DNA of 64,000 nt. It comes from Bryobacterales bacterium. GTDB lineage: Bacteria > Acidobacteriota > Terriglobia > Bryobacterales > Bryobacteraceae. A program made the translations under genes and the position numbers. Positions 29,642 to 40,144 of the stretch are shown in pieces. The stretch covers positions 2,001-66,000 of the forward strand of contig PLEX01000100.1 of the NCBI GenBank assembly GCA_003136575.1, read 5' to 3'. Under the pieces are notes generated by a model, which did no database searches, was not told the origin of the DNA, and saw only the letters and a list, made by a program, of their open reading frames with translations. Numbering within the stretch: position 1 is the stretch's first letter; each line of letters begins with the position of its first letter.

Positions 29642-29725
29642 AATCGCTATCGTAGCAGGAGACGGGTTCCAGGCCGGAAAAGCCGCTGTAACCGCAATGC
29701 CACACGGCCGTGGTAAGAATACCGT

Positions 29726-30133
29726 ATGCCTCTGCCCGACCGCACTAAAGACAATCCCTGGCAACTCAAGACGCCGCCCGGCACTTCGGACTACACGATG
29801 CATACCGACAAGAAGGACGGCAAGCGCGTGCTCGTCTGCACCGTCGGCAAGACCGTCCTCCTTTACGACGCGCGATGTGTCGACGATCTGCACAAGATGC
29901 TGAAGGCAAGGGGCGACTGGATGGAACTCGGCGGCGCAGATGAGCAGAAGCCGGCGAAGGAAGGCACTGTCGAAGCGTGGGGCCGTTCACCCGATAATCC
30001 CGTTGACGGCTGGTACGGCCTGAAGAAGGGTTTTCGCGGACGCTTCGGCGTCTATTTGCCGCCTCTGATGGAAGCCCTCGGACTCTGCGAACTCGAGCAC
30101 AATCCGAAGAACAATCGTATGCGCGCGAAGTGA
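29726..30133 (+). CDS. Hypothetical protein (possibly DUF6855-like)
   Basis: 135 aa, [48 protein letters not shown]; family name from memory only. Confidence 0.65.
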   Translation: MPLPDRTKDNPWQLKTPPGTSDYTMHTDKKDGKRVLVCTVGKTVLLYDARCVDDLHKMLKARGDWMELGGADEQKPAKEGTVEAWGRSPDNPVDGWYGLKKGFRGRFGVYLPPLMEALGLCELEHNPKNNRMRAK

Positions 30134-30236
30134 CTGCGCGGGTTTTGCCTGGCGCGGTTACGATTGCGCCGCGCAGTCGATTAAAAGTGAGAAATTCCCG
30201 TCGTCCCGCCCACCAATACCCCAGCGAGGCATTCAA

Positions 30237-31292
30237 ATGACGGATACGGAACGGCGTAAAGCGATTGATCTGGCTCTGGCAGCCATGGACAAGCAATTCG
30301 GCAAGGGCACTGTTCTCCGTCTCGGCGCCGATAACGCGGTCCCCGTTTCCGTCATTCCCTCCGGTTGCCTTTCTCTCGATGCCGCCCTCGGTGTGGGCGG
30401 CTTCCCGCGCGGCCGCGTCATCGAGGTATTCGGCCCCGAATCCTCCGGCAAAACCACCATGGCCCTTCAGGTCATCGCTCAGGCCCAGAAACAGGGCGGC
30501 GCCGCCGCATTTGTCGACGCCGAGCACGCGCTCGACCCCATCTACGCGCGCAGGCTCGGCGTCGATATCGATAACCTGCTCGTCTCGCAACCCGACACGG
30601 GCGAGCAGGCTCTCGAAATTACGGCCGCTCTCGTCCAGTGCGGGGCCATCGACGTGATCGTCATCGATTCGGTCGCGGCTCTGGTTCCCAAAGCCGAACT
30701 CGAAGGCGAGATGGGCGACAGCCACATGGGCCTGCACGCCCGTTTGATGTCGCAGGCTCTGCGCAAGCTGACTGGCTCGGTCTCGAAAACCAATACCTGC
30801 CTCATCTTCATCAATCAGATCCGCGAGAAGATCGGCGTGATGTTCGGCAGCCCCGAAACCACCACGGGTGGCCGTGCGCTCAAATTCTATTGCTCGGTTC
30901 GCGTCGACATTCGCCGCACGGGCGCCATCAAAGACGGCGAAACCATCGTGGGCAATCGAACGCGGGCGAAGATCGTCAAAAACAAGGTCGCATCGCCGTT
31001 CCGCGAGGCCGAGTTCGACATTCTCTACGGCGAGGGAGTGTCGCGCGAAGGGGATCTCGTCGACTTGGGCGTGGCCAACAATCTGGTGGAGAAATCGGGT
31101 TCCTGGTTCAGCTATAAGGGGGAGCGCATCGGGCAGGGCCGCGACAACGCCAAGGCGTTTCTGAAGGAACACCCGGATGCGGCGGATCGTCTGGATTCCG
31201 ATCTCCGGGAGGCGCTGGGGCTGACCATGAAGGCCCGGACGGCGCAGAGCGCACAGGCGAGTCCGCCTACGGCTCGGACGGCCGTGGCTTGA
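30237..31292 (+). CDS. recA: Recombinase RecA
   Basis: [83 protein letters not shown]. Confidence 0.98.
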   Translation: MTDTERRKAIDLALAAMDKQFGKGTVLRLGADNAVPVSVIPSGCLSLDAALGVGGFPRGRVIEVFGPESSGKTTMALQVIAQAQKQGGAAAFVDAEHALDPIYARRLGVDIDNLLVSQPDTGEQALEITAALVQCGAIDVIVIDSVAALVPKAELEGEMGDSHMGLHARLMSQALRKLTGSVSKTNTCLIFINQIREKIGVMFGSPETTTGGRALKFYCSVRVDIRRTGAIKDGETIVGNRTRAKIVKNKVASPFREAEFDILYGEGVSREGDLVDLGVANNLVEKSGSWFSYKGERIGQGRDNAKAFLKEHPDAADRLDSDLREALGLTMKARTAQSAQASPPTARTAVA

Positions 31293-31335
31293 CAGGGCGG
31301 TGGTGGTCAGATATAATGACTATGTGGAGATTGAG

Positions 31336-31542
31336 ATGCAGCTAGCGGCGGCAAAGGCCCGGTTTTCCGAGGTCGTCCAGACGGCGATGCTGGGCGATAC
31401 CGTCGTGGTCACGAAGGAGAATCAGCCCGTTGTCCGGATCACCGCGATCAAGCCCGCCAAACGGGTGCCCGGCACGGGTAAAGGCATCCGGATGTCCCCC
31501 GATTTCGACGCTCCGCTGCCCGATTTCTCCGACCACATGTAG
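31336..31542 (+). CDS. Antitoxin, prevent-host-death/YefM-like
   Basis: MQLAAAKARFSEVVQTAMLGDTVVVTKENQPVVRITAIKPAK; directly before a PIN toxin. Confidence 0.85.
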   Translation: MQLAAAKARFSEVVQTAMLGDTVVVTKENQPVVRITAIKPAKRVPGTGKGIRMSPDFDAPLPDFSDHM

Positions 31543-31560
31543 TAGCGATCCGATCTCCCC

Positions 31561-31941
31561 ATGTCCGTCCTGCTGGACACGCATGCGTTTCTCTGGTGGT
31601 GCGAGGATTCCCCTGAATTATCAGCAACGGCGCTAAAGGCAATTGAGAGCAACGATTGCCTGGTCAGCATGGCCAGCTTCTGGGAAATGTCGATCAAAGT
31701 GAGCCTTGGGAAGCTCCGGCTGCCAAAACCTGTTGAGCGATACCTGCCGGAACAGATGTCGATGAACGGTTTTGAAACGCTCGCCATTAAATTCAGGCAC
31801 GTCGCCGGCACTGCCGATTTGCCATGGCATCACCGCGACCCGTTCGATCGGCTGCTGGTCGCACAGGCGATGGAAGAGAAAGTCTCCATCGTCTCGCGCG
31901 ACGCTCAGTTCGACGCTTACGGACTTACGCGCATCTGGTAG
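31561..31941 (+). CDS. PIN-domain toxin (VapC-like)
   Basis: MSVLLDTHAFLWWCEDSPELSATA...SMASFWEMSIKVSLGKL...HHRDPFDRLLVAQAMEEKVSIVSRDAQFDAYG. Confidence 0.92.
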   Translation: MSVLLDTHAFLWWCEDSPELSATALKAIESNDCLVSMASFWEMSIKVSLGKLRLPKPVERYLPEQMSMNGFETLAIKFRHVAGTADLPWHHRDPFDRLLVAQAMEEKVSIVSRDAQFDAYGLTRIW

Positions 31942-31959
31942 AACGATCCGCGGCCTGGC

Positions 31960-33069
31960 CTACTTTTTCCTTGCCTTCGAGTCCTTGATATCCACGTTGA
32001 TTTTTGAACCCAACGCCGCGATCAGATCCTTCGCCGCGGGCGCGTTCGGCCCGTCCGGCTTGAGTTCCAGATACTTCTGGAGCGCGTCGATGGTTCCATC
32101 CGGCGGAATCATCTTTCCCGATGGATCGGTGGTGGATTTCCCCGCCAGAATTGAACCCAGATAGAAATACGACTCGGCATATTTGGGATCGGCGGCAATT
32201 CCCTTCCGGAGCTCGTCCAGAGCCGCGTCGCTCTGGCCGGCGTTCATGAGAAACGTCCCCAGATTGTAGTGGTACTTACCGGCGCCGGCGGGATCCAGCT
32301 CTATCGCCTTCTGGAGGTTCTGACGGGCGTCGTCCATCTTGTTGGTGGCGGCGAGAGCCAGGGCGAAGTTGTTATAGTTCCCCGCATTTCCCGGCGCCAG
32401 TTCGATGGCTTTGGCGAAAGTGTCATACGCTTTCTGAAGAACAGGCCCGGCATCGGCGCTCTTCAGCTTGCTGGCCTGACCGACGTAAGCGTCGGCCAGA
32501 GCGGCCCAGACGGCGGCTTGCTTTGAATCGACTTCCGAAGCCTTGGTGAGGCTCACAACCGCTTCGTCGTACTTCTTGGCCTCCAGTGCCTCCTGCCCGG
32601 CCGCGAAAGCGTCCATCAGCGCTTTCCGCGATTCTTCCGCGGCTTCCCGCGCCTTGGTGGCCTTTTCGTCGGTGCCTGTGCCGTTTTCCTTTGCCATTTC
32701 CTTTGCCACTACCTCAGGCGGCTTCAGATGAAATGTCAGACCGAGCGCGGAGTTCCCGACCGTTGCATCCTGGCGCCCCGGACTAATGTGGAAGAAATCG
32801 CGGTGGTCCCGAATTTGCCCGTCCACCGTCACGACCATGGAGTAGTCGCCGGTCGGCAGGTTCGGGATCTGATAATAGCCCGACTTGTCGGTCTTGGCTT
32901 CATAGTGAGCCTTCGCATCCAGTCGGTCGAACCCCACCACGGCGCCCAGTATCCCCTTGTTGTTGGGTCCCAAAACGTAGCCATCCACCTGGCCGTACTG
33001 CGCGGCCGCAGGCAGGCAGGATAGCAGCGCGGCGGCAAAAAGAACGTATCGTGAATTCGGCATCCTCAC
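31960..33069 (-). CDS. Carboxypeptidase-regulatory-like plus TPR repeat exported protein
   Basis: GQVDGYVLGPNNKGILGAVVGFDRLD; TPR repeats (YNNFALALAATNKMDDARQNLQKAIELDPAGAGKYHYNLG). Confidence 0.85.
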   Translation of the reverse strand: MRMPNSRYVLFAAALLSCLPAAAQYGQVDGYVLGPNNKGILGAVVGFDRLDAKAHYEAKTDKSGYYQIPNLPTGDYSMVVTVDGQIRDHRDFFHISPGRQDATVGNSALGLTFHLKPPEVVAKEMAKENGTGTDEKATKAREAAEESRKALMDAFAAGQEALEAKKYDEAVVSLTKASEVDSKQAAVWAALADAYVGQASKLKSADAGPVLQKAYDTFAKAIELAPGNAGNYNNFALALAATNKMDDARQNLQKAIELDPAGAGKYHYNLGTFLMNAGQSDAALDELRKGIAADPKYAESYFYLGSILAGKSTTDPSGKMIPPDGTIDALQKYLELKPDGPNAPAAKDLIAALGSKINVDIKDSKARKK

Positions 33070-33423
33070 CTCAACTCTTCAATTATAGAGCCATTTTCAT
33101 TTGACGGAGCTTTCGTTCCATCGTTAATGTATGCCACGCGTGTCGCTACACAAGTGGCCGCGTTGATCTCACGCCCCGCTGAGCGTACGGCCTCGAAGCG
33201 CGGCCCCATGGAAGCCGTACGGCGCGATCAGTTCGTGCGCCGTTTCCGGAGCGACTCACCGGAGTCCTCCCCCGCGGAATTACCGGCCTCGTACTCCCGT
33301 TGTGGGCTGAGGGATCGAGCCGCGCCCCGCGCGCCGAGTTTGCGCTCCGCGCGCATCCGGAGCTGTCTTGATCGCTACCGCCCGTACGGGCCAGGACCTT
33401 CCGGACAGCCGCCTGACAAATGA

Positions 33424-33460
33424 CAAAAAGGGAGGCTGACTCTTTGTGAGCCACCCTCCC
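33424..33460 (-). terminator. Rho-independent terminator downstream of the TonB receptor
   Basis: Minus strand GGGAGG-gt-GGCTC-acaaa-GAGTC-ag-CCTCCC followed by TTTTT. Confidence 0.75.
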
Positions 33461-33483
33461 TGTGTTTGGTCTTACCTCACTGT

Positions 33484-33527
33484 CCGCTTGCCGCCATCGC
33501 TCGTTATGAGCGGATGGCGGCAAGCGG
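33484..33527. repeat. Strong inverted repeat/hairpin immediately after the TonB receptor stop
   Basis: CCGCTTGCCGCCATC-GCTC-gttat-GAGC-g-GATGGCGGCAAGCGG; 15-bp perfect outer arms plus 4 inner pairs and one bulged base. Confidence 0.85.
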
Positions 33528-33535
33528 AATACCTG

Positions 33536-36500
33536 CTAAAACCGAATGCGCAGCGACAGCGCCATGTGGCGCGCGGTGTTCTGTGCGCCGGTGATCAGCC
33601 CGAAGTTGCCGTTCGTCTGAGCACCGGTCAGGTAGTTATACGTCAGACTCGTGCTCGGGTTACTGGGGTTGAAGTGGTTAAACGTGTTGAAAGTTTCGGC
33701 GCGGAACTGGAGTACGCGCGTTTCCTTGCCCAGCGTGATTTCCTTGAATGCGCTGAGATCCAGGTTTTCAAAACCGGGTCCGTAGCCATTCACCAGCGGA
33801 TTATTGCCGATGCCCAGCGTATTCGGTGCCGGCGTCTGGAAGCCGGCTACGGCCTCGTTGACGCCGGGACCGGCGTTCAGGGGATACCACAGCCGCGGGT
33901 CGCCGGTCGAACCGACCGACGACGGTGTCGAGCCGGCGGGCAGCCAGATGCTGCCTTTGATGTTGCAGCGCTCGCCAGGGCCATCCACCGGGGTACCGGT
34001 GAAGTAGCCGCTGGGGTTGGACGTAAGGCCGCAGGTGACATCGAACTCCGATCCCATATAGAGGGAAACGACTCCGTTGATGTTCCAGCCGTCCAGGATC
34101 AGCTTGGTCACATAGTTCTTGGCAGACGATGGCAGCAGATCGGTGCCGTTCTGCAGCTTGTAGCCGAAGTTGGCATTGGCGGCGTGGGGGCGGACGCCGT
34201 TGCTGGTATTGGCGGAGTACGTGAGAGGCATAGGAATATCCTGCGAATAGGTGTACTGGAGTTCCTTCGCCCACGTGTAGTTGACGCCATACTGGAGGCG
34301 GCGGCCGAATCGCTTGTTGAACTGCACCTGCAGAGCGTCGTATTTGACTTCGCCGTTGTTCACGCTGACGCCGATCGACTGCCAGCCCTCATAGCTGTAT
34401 ATGCCCCTTATCAGATTCGAGTTCAGGAATGTGCCACCGGAGCATGTGGCCGGGTTGACAGCGGCCGCGGTGGGATCGAGAAGCGCGGTGACCTGACCGC
34501 AGGAATTTGTACCCGGCCCCGCCGTGGGCTTCCAGTCGGTCAACAGCGGGACGGTATTGAGATCGTAGCCCGTTTCGTTGTAACCATGGTGAGTAATCCA
34601 GCCGAGATAGGATACGTCCAGAATCGTGCCCTTACCCAAGTCGCGTTGCACGCCAAAGCTCCACTGCAACGTCTGCGGATTCAGGATGTTCTGTGTGCCA
34701 CCGTATACCGTCTGCGGCGCGTAGGCCGCCGTCTGGCCAGCAAGTGAGTTGAACGTCGGGTAGACGTAAGCCGGCGCAAGGAAGTTAGGCGCCACCTCGA
34801 CCGGACCCGTTCCGCCGCTGCCGGCGGCAATCTGGTCGACGCTGCTCGCGCGGCCGTAGAAGATGCCGAAACCGCCACGGATGGCCATTTTGCCGTTACC
34901 CAAAACGTCATAGGCGAATCCGATGCGGGGACCGAGATCGGGCTTGCCGCGGTTCCAGAAGCTCGACGTGTAGAATTTGGCACCGGACCACGGATAGCCG
35001 TTGGCCGGGTAACTTGCAGGATCGAACGTATTGACCTGGGCGTACGGGTACCGGGCACCCGTCTTTGGGTTGACGGCATACTTGTCGGCCGCCGGACACG
35101 CGGCGCTTCCGTTGGCGATCGAGCAAGCCGGGAACAGGAGCTGCCCCACAGCTGTCGGGCTGTACGAAGCGGTATTGAAGAAGCCGAGGGATGCCCCCAA
35201 GTCTTCTTCCTGACCGATGCTCTGGACGCGTATACCGTAGTCGAGCGTAAGACGCCGGGTCAGCTTCCAGGTATCCTGGAGGAAAAACTCGTGCGTGGTG
35301 TAACGCGAGTGGTTGACCTGCCGCTTGTTGTCCGCGCCATAAGCGAACATACTGCCGAGAAGAGCGTTGGAGAACGGGTAACCGGAATCGTTGCCGTTCG
35401 CCAGATCGCTGCCGAAGTAAACGCTTCCATCCGTGTTGTAGAGGTTATAGACGCTGACGTTGCGGGAATCGTGCTCCAGATAGTAACCCCACTTCACGGT
35501 GTGCTTGCCCTTAATCCAGGTGGTATTGTCCGTGATCGTGGTGATCTGATCGGTTCCGCTGAAGGGCCAGCGGGTATCAAACCCAAAGCTGGGGGCGGTA
35601 CCGGTAACGCCGGGTCCCGCTGACTGTTGCGAGAAACCTCCGCCGGTACCAAAGCTGACATTGGGCAAGGTATTCAGAGTGTTGGCACCCGGGAAGAGAT
35701 TGGGCAAGGTGACGGCTTGGCCGGTCGGTCCCACAAGGTTCGGGTCGGTCAGCTGGCTGCATGTATAAGGCAGCGCCTGCCCGGTAGTGAGATTCGCCAC
35801 GGCGCCTTGCGGACATGCGGCAAGGTTTGTCGCGTGCACGATCTGGTGGGACCGGTTGATGCCGAAGGTGAGTTCGTTGATCAGGTTCGGCCGGAAAGTG
35901 TGAATCGCGTTCCCGACAATTCCGACATTGGGTACGCCGTAAGTGGAGAGGAACTGGCCCCATCCGGCTCCGGACGCCTGCAGCAGAGAACCGACGCCCT
36001 GAGTGGCGTAGTAATCCTGCAGGCCGCGCACATAGATGGAGGTCTTCTTGCCCAGCGGCGCGTCCACGCGCAGAATTCTATCCTGAAACGGGTTCGAGTT
36101 GGTGAAGTAGTTCGTAAAGTTGTAGCCGCGCGCGCCGGAGGGATCCAAGCCGTTGGCCGTGGTGCATGCCTGACCTCCGCAAGGAATCGGGAAGAGGTTC
36201 AGGAGGGCATAACCCTGAGGGCTGATCTGGCTGGCCGGGACGATGTTGCCAGCGAACGGGATCGTGCTGGCCGAGCCGGGCTGGTAGATGGGAATCAAAA
36301 CGCCCGCGCTGGTGAAAGTCTGGGAGAAATTGCCCGCACGTTCCAATGCCGTGGGCATGGTGTAGTGGTTCGGTCCGTTGGTCCCGGTGTGGGTCATATC
36401 GTCTTCGGAATAGAAGAAGAACAGTTTGTCGCGGTTCTTGTTGAATTTGCCGGGGATATACAGCGGGCCGCCGATGGTGCCGCCGGGATTCGACCAGCGA

Positions 36501-37384
36501 TAGATAGGCTTCGGGGTCGCCTGGCCGGGAATTCCGTTGATCGTCACAGTGTTCTTGTTGTTGAACCATTCGTTGGCGTCGAACATTTCGTGCCGTTTGT
36601 AGTAATACACCGTGCCATGGAACTGGTTCGTGCCGTTCTTGATGGTCACGTTCATCTGTCCGCCGTTGCGCGCGCCGTATTCCGACGTGTAGTTCGAAAT
36701 CATGAGCTGCACTTCACCGACTGCATCCATGCTGGGCGCCTGATAACCGCCGGTGCCGGGCGCGCCGCTATCCTGACTGACAATACCGTCGAGCGTTACC
36801 AGCAGCTGGCCAGCCGCGCCGTTCACCGCGGAATTGCCGCCGGTGCCGCCGCCCGCTGCGCCGGTACCGCCGCGACCGTCACTGGTCGTCGTCATCGCGC
36901 TGCCCGGCAGGGAGCGAAGAATGTTAAGAAAGTTGCGGCCCGCCGACGGGGTGTCTTCGATCTGCGTCTGGTTCACCGCGATCGTGCGGTCCGAACTGTC
37001 GGTCTGAACGTGGGCGATTGCAGCCGTGACTTCGACCGAGGTGGCGACGTCGCCGACCGTGAGCTTGATTTCGTGCATGTCGAAACGCTCGGTCTGGACG
37101 ACATTGACTTTCTGTTCATAAGCTTTGAACCCCGCCTGGGCCACGTGGAACGTGTAGTCGCCGGCGGTGACCTGGAATTCAAAACGGCCGCCCGAGTCGG
37201 TCGTGAACTCGTTGACCTGCTTCGAGAGGTCGTTTGTTAACTGAACCTTGGCCCCCACGATCGCGCCGCCTGTCGGATCGGTCAAGAGACCGGTGACCGT
37301 GGCGCTCGTTGTCTGAGCGTTTGCTATCGGCAGCACGGCCAACAGCGCAAACAAGGAAAGGATTAAAAGTCTGATCGATTTCAT
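33536..37384 (-). CDS. TonB-dependent receptor with N-terminal carboxypeptidase-regulatory-like domain (Oar-like)
   Basis: MKSIRLLILSLFALLAVLPIANAQTTSATVTGLLTDPTGGAIVGAKVQLTND; RNFLNILRSLPG plug; C-terminal ...ARHMALSLRIRF. Confidence 0.93.
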   Translation of the reverse strand: MKSIRLLILSLFALLAVLPIANAQTTSATVTGLLTDPTGGAIVGAKVQLTNDLSKQVNEFTTDSGGRFEFQVTAGDYTFHVAQAGFKAYEQKVNVVQTERFDMHEIKLTVGDVATSVEVTAAIAHVQTDSSDRTIAVNQTQIEDTPSAGRNFLNILRSLPGSAMTTTSDGRGGTGAAGGGTGGNSAVNGAAGQLLVTLDGIVSQDSGAPGTGGYQAPSMDAVGEVQLMISNYTSEYGARNGGQMNVTIKNGTNQFHGTVYYYKRHEMFDANEWFNNKNTVTINGIPGQATPKPIYRWSNPGGTIGGPLYIPGKFNKNRDKLFFFYSEDDMTHTGTNGPNHYTMPTALERAGNFSQTFTSAGVLIPIYQPGSASTIPFAGNIVPASQISPQGYALLNLFPIPCGGQACTTANGLDPSGARGYNFTNYFTNSNPFQDRILRVDAPLGKKTSIYVRGLQDYYATQGVGSLLQASGAGWGQFLSTYGVPNVGIVGNAIHTFRPNLINELTFGINRSHQIVHATNLAACPQGAVANLTTGQALPYTCSQLTDPNLVGPTGQAVTLPNLFPGANTLNTLPNVSFGTGGGFSQQSAGPGVTGTAPSFGFDTRWPFSGTDQITTITDNTTWIKGKHTVKWGYYLEHDSRNVSVYNLYNTDGSVYFGSDLANGNDSGYPFSNALLGSMFAYGADNKRQVNHSRYTTHEFFLQDTWKLTRRLTLDYGIRVQSIGQEEDLGASLGFFNTASYSPTAVGQLLFPACSIANGSAACPAADKYAVNPKTGARYPYAQVNTFDPASYPANGYPWSGAKFYTSSFWNRGKPDLGPRIGFAYDVLGNGKMAIRGGFGIFYGRASSVDQIAAGSGGTGPVEVAPNFLAPAYVYPTFNSLAGQTAAYAPQTVYGGTQNILNPQTLQWSFGVQRDLGKGTILDVSYLGWITHHGYNETGYDLNTVPLLTDWKPTAGPGTNSCGQVTALLDPTAAAVNPATCSGGTFLNSNLIRGIYSYEGWQSIGVSVNNGEVKYDALQVQFNKRFGRRLQYGVNYTWAKELQYTYSQDIPMPLTYSANTSNGVRPHAANANFGYKLQNGTDLLPSSAKNYVTKLILDGWNINGVVSLYMGSEFDVTCGLTSNPSGYFTGTPVDGPGERCNIKGSIWLPAGSTPSSVGSTGDPRLWYPLNAGPGVNEAVAGFQTPAPNTLGIGNNPLVNGYGPGFENLDLSAFKEITLGKETRVLQFRAETFNTFNHFNPSNPSTSLTYNYLTGAQTNGNFGLITGAQNTARHMALSLRIRF

Positions 37385-37800
37385 TCGGATGCCCCCCACT
37401 TCGGAATTTTTCGTAGAATGCTGCCGCGCAAGGGCGGCAGCAACCGTGCTACTCGGCTTCATTCTCAATTCGTGTCCCCAAAACTGGTTCATTACCGTAA
37501 CGCGCGAACATACCGGACGATTACAAACGCTTACGGCCCGTTTGTGACTATATTTCAAATTGACGATCCGTGTCAAGGCGTTTTCGCGCGTAAGTCCAAT
37601 TATATTTATCAGTTAGCCGGAATTGGTCCAACCACACCGATAACAGTAGGGCGATGTGATCCGACGGATATGGCTGCAAATACCGCAAGTTGTTAACAGG
37701 TAAGGATTAAGATCAAATTTACGCACTCGAAGAGTACGGCTTGATATATGGTTTTTGGAATTTGTTAAGTCGTCTCTTCCGATGGGGCTGGAAACGCAGA

Positions 37801-38298
37801 TTAGGAAAACAGGTGGTCGAACCCGATTTCGATCCCCAGTTCCGGCACCGCCAGAGTAGCGGTTTCGGCCAAGCCAGCGTCGCAGGTGTAAAACCGGCGT
37901 GAGCGGGGATCCACGAGCCAGACGTGGCGGACGCCCCATTTCCGATATTCTTCCAGCTTTTCACGCACTTCGCCCAATCGGTCGTCGGAGGAGAGGATCT
38001 CGATTGCTATCAATGGCGGGTTTACGGGGACTGATTCAGGCTCATCGGGATGAAAGACTGCGACGTCGGGGATCAGATAGCGGTTTGGATTGAGCTTCAT
38101 GCGCGTCCCTGAACACGGATAAAGAGATAGCCGCTTGCTCAGCGCCAGAAAGAAGGCACAGAGCAACGCCTGAGTTTTTCCATGTAAATAGTCGGGCAAG
38201 GCACGCTCCACAAGTTCGCCATCGCGGTACTCCCGATCCAAATCCGGAAAGCTGGTGTGCAGATATTCGTCGACCGGGATAGCCGTCGCTGTACCCAT
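37801..38298 (-). CDS. Uma2-family (DUF820) putative endonuclease
   Basis: AIPVDEYLHTSFPDLDREYRDGELVERALPDYLHGKTQ...LIPDVAVF...AIEILSSDDRLGEVREKLEEYRKWGVRHVWLVDP. Confidence 0.9.
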   Translation of the reverse strand: MGTATAIPVDEYLHTSFPDLDREYRDGELVERALPDYLHGKTQALLCAFFLALSKRLSLYPCSGTRMKLNPNRYLIPDVAVFHPDEPESVPVNPPLIAIEILSSDDRLGEVREKLEEYRKWGVRHVWLVDPRSRRFYTCDAGLAETATLAVPELGIEIGFDHLFS

Positions 38299-38379
38299 AG
38301 GAAAAGCATAACGCATTGAACGCCTGAGGACACCCGGAACCGAGTTCAAACCGCCGTCCCCAGGGCGTGGGGATCCGGG

Positions 38380-40032
38380 CTATCGGCCCGGTCTGAGCTG
38401 GTTGAGCGCCTCGCAAGACGGTGCGAATCCGCCGCTGCACGCTTTTTCAAAAAACGGTATCGCCGCTGCATCGTCCCGCGTCACGCCCTGCCCTCTGGCC
38501 TTCACCCAACCGGAGAGATAACAGGCGATCATGTCGCCGTTGCCGCATCCGTCTTCGAACACGCGCACGCCGTTCGCGCCCACAAAGTCAGTCAGCGCCT
38601 GGCATCCTTCCGCGAGGCCCAGAGCGCACGAGCGGCCGATGGCCTCCCCCCCACGTTGTTTCGCGACCGCCGCGCCGCCTTCACTCTTAGTCATCTCCTT
38701 CCCGTAAGCGAGACACGATGCGGCGTCATTGTTCTCACACTCCACCTGGAGGGTGGGGATGACTTCAACGCGGCCGAGGAAGCCGGTCGACACCATTACG
38801 TAGAAAAGACCAGCCCAGATTGCCATGTGCAGGAAGTTCAGTTTGATCGGGCCAAACCTTTGCAGCAGGTTGAGCGGATGGAAACGCGCCGCGAAGAACT
38901 GGTCTCGCCGATCCAGCGCGCGGACCATCAGATTCAGAAACGGGACGCAGAGGAGCTTGTCGTAGAACTGCGGCGCATGAAACTGCTGCAGAATCGCATA
39001 AGCCGCAATTACGGCCGCGCCGTAGAGGCCTCCGAAGACGAGCTTGCCCGTCATCCGGCGCGGAGACGTCACAGGATCCGTGACCAGAAGATGCATGCCG
39101 AGAAAGACCGCGGCATGGATATTGGAATCGATGAAGTAGTATTCGCCTGTGGCATGAGTGAAAGCCACGCCAAAGGCGTACAGGACGGCGCCGGACGATA
39201 ATGTGACCAGCGTCACCGCGAACAGCCCCTGCACGATCAGCCCGAGGCCGAACAGCAGGAAATAGATCTGTGGCGGCCGCTGCATAGTGCCGGCGATTTC
39301 CGCGCCCCAGGAGATGCCGGTCGAACCCGTGAAGAGCAGCCCGAGCGAGAACAGGAACAGGGCGATGGCGGAGGGATTAAAAATGTGAACGCGTCGATCC
39401 CCGCGATCCCACCGGATGAACTCTTTGCAGAGCACGATGACGGCGATCATGAGGAACTGCAGCCAGAACCAGTCGTCGCGGAACCAGAGGAACAGGTTAG
39501 TGCTGAAGACGATCGGAAACGGCCCGAAGCCGAGCGCCCACTTGTCACGGCGGGACCAGCAGACCATCATGTCGAAGGCGTAGAAGAACGCGACCTGCCC
39601 GAGGATCAGCGGGATATGCGTGTAGACTTCGTCCCAGTACAGGCCCCAATACGCGAAGATGCAGGAGTGCATAATGAGCTGCACATAATGCACGCGGACG
39701 GGGATGAACTGATAGCCGATCACGCGGCCGGAACGCCGGAGGGAGAGACGCAGAAGGACGAAAAACACCGCGAGCGCCGCGACCGCCCCACCGAACGACG
39801 CCAGCAACGCCGGGTGAGAATTTATACGCGGCAGCAGGCAGAATGCCGCGAACGCAACTAAAGCAATCAGCGGAAGAGCGAGCGGAGGAAGCGAGCCGGG
39901 ATTGTCGGGGCGTTCGGAGTCCGAAGAATACGACGGGGAAAGCGGAGGCTTCCCCGCTTGCCGGCCGATTGCACGGCGGTCCGGCCTCGAACGGCGCGCC
40001 GATGCGGGCTCTTTCACGCTAGGCCGGGCCAC
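38380..40032 (-). CDS. NqrB/RnfD-like membrane protein fused to C-terminal Cys-rich Sel1-like repeats
   Basis: Multiple TM segments, HIFNPSAIALFLFSLGLL and LLVTDPVTSPRRMTGKLVFGGLYGA; C-terminus AIGRSCALGLAEGCQAL...GCGNGDMIACYLSGWVKARGQGVTRDDAAAIPFFEKACSGGFAPSCEAL. Confidence 0.78.
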   Translation of the reverse strand: MARPSVKEPASARRSRPDRRAIGRQAGKPPLSPSYSSDSERPDNPGSLPPLALPLIALVAFAAFCLLPRINSHPALLASFGGAVAALAVFFVLLRLSLRRSGRVIGYQFIPVRVHYVQLIMHSCIFAYWGLYWDEVYTHIPLILGQVAFFYAFDMMVCWSRRDKWALGFGPFPIVFSTNLFLWFRDDWFWLQFLMIAVIVLCKEFIRWDRGDRRVHIFNPSAIALFLFSLGLLFTGSTGISWGAEIAGTMQRPPQIYFLLFGLGLIVQGLFAVTLVTLSSGAVLYAFGVAFTHATGEYYFIDSNIHAAVFLGMHLLVTDPVTSPRRMTGKLVFGGLYGAAVIAAYAILQQFHAPQFYDKLLCVPFLNLMVRALDRRDQFFAARFHPLNLLQRFGPIKLNFLHMAIWAGLFYVMVSTGFLGRVEVIPTLQVECENNDAASCLAYGKEMTKSEGGAAVAKQRGGEAIGRSCALGLAEGCQALTDFVGANGVRVFEDGCGNGDMIACYLSGWVKARGQGVTRDDAAAIPFFEKACSGGFAPSCEALNQLRPGR

Positions 40033-40144
40033 GGAGATTCAGGAACGCCCTTTCGTAACGGGACTGCATAGCAAATGGGGAGTATATCGCGGGGTGGCGC
40101 GCGGTAGCCGAAGCCGGGAAGATAGACCGGGGCCGTGGTTGAAG

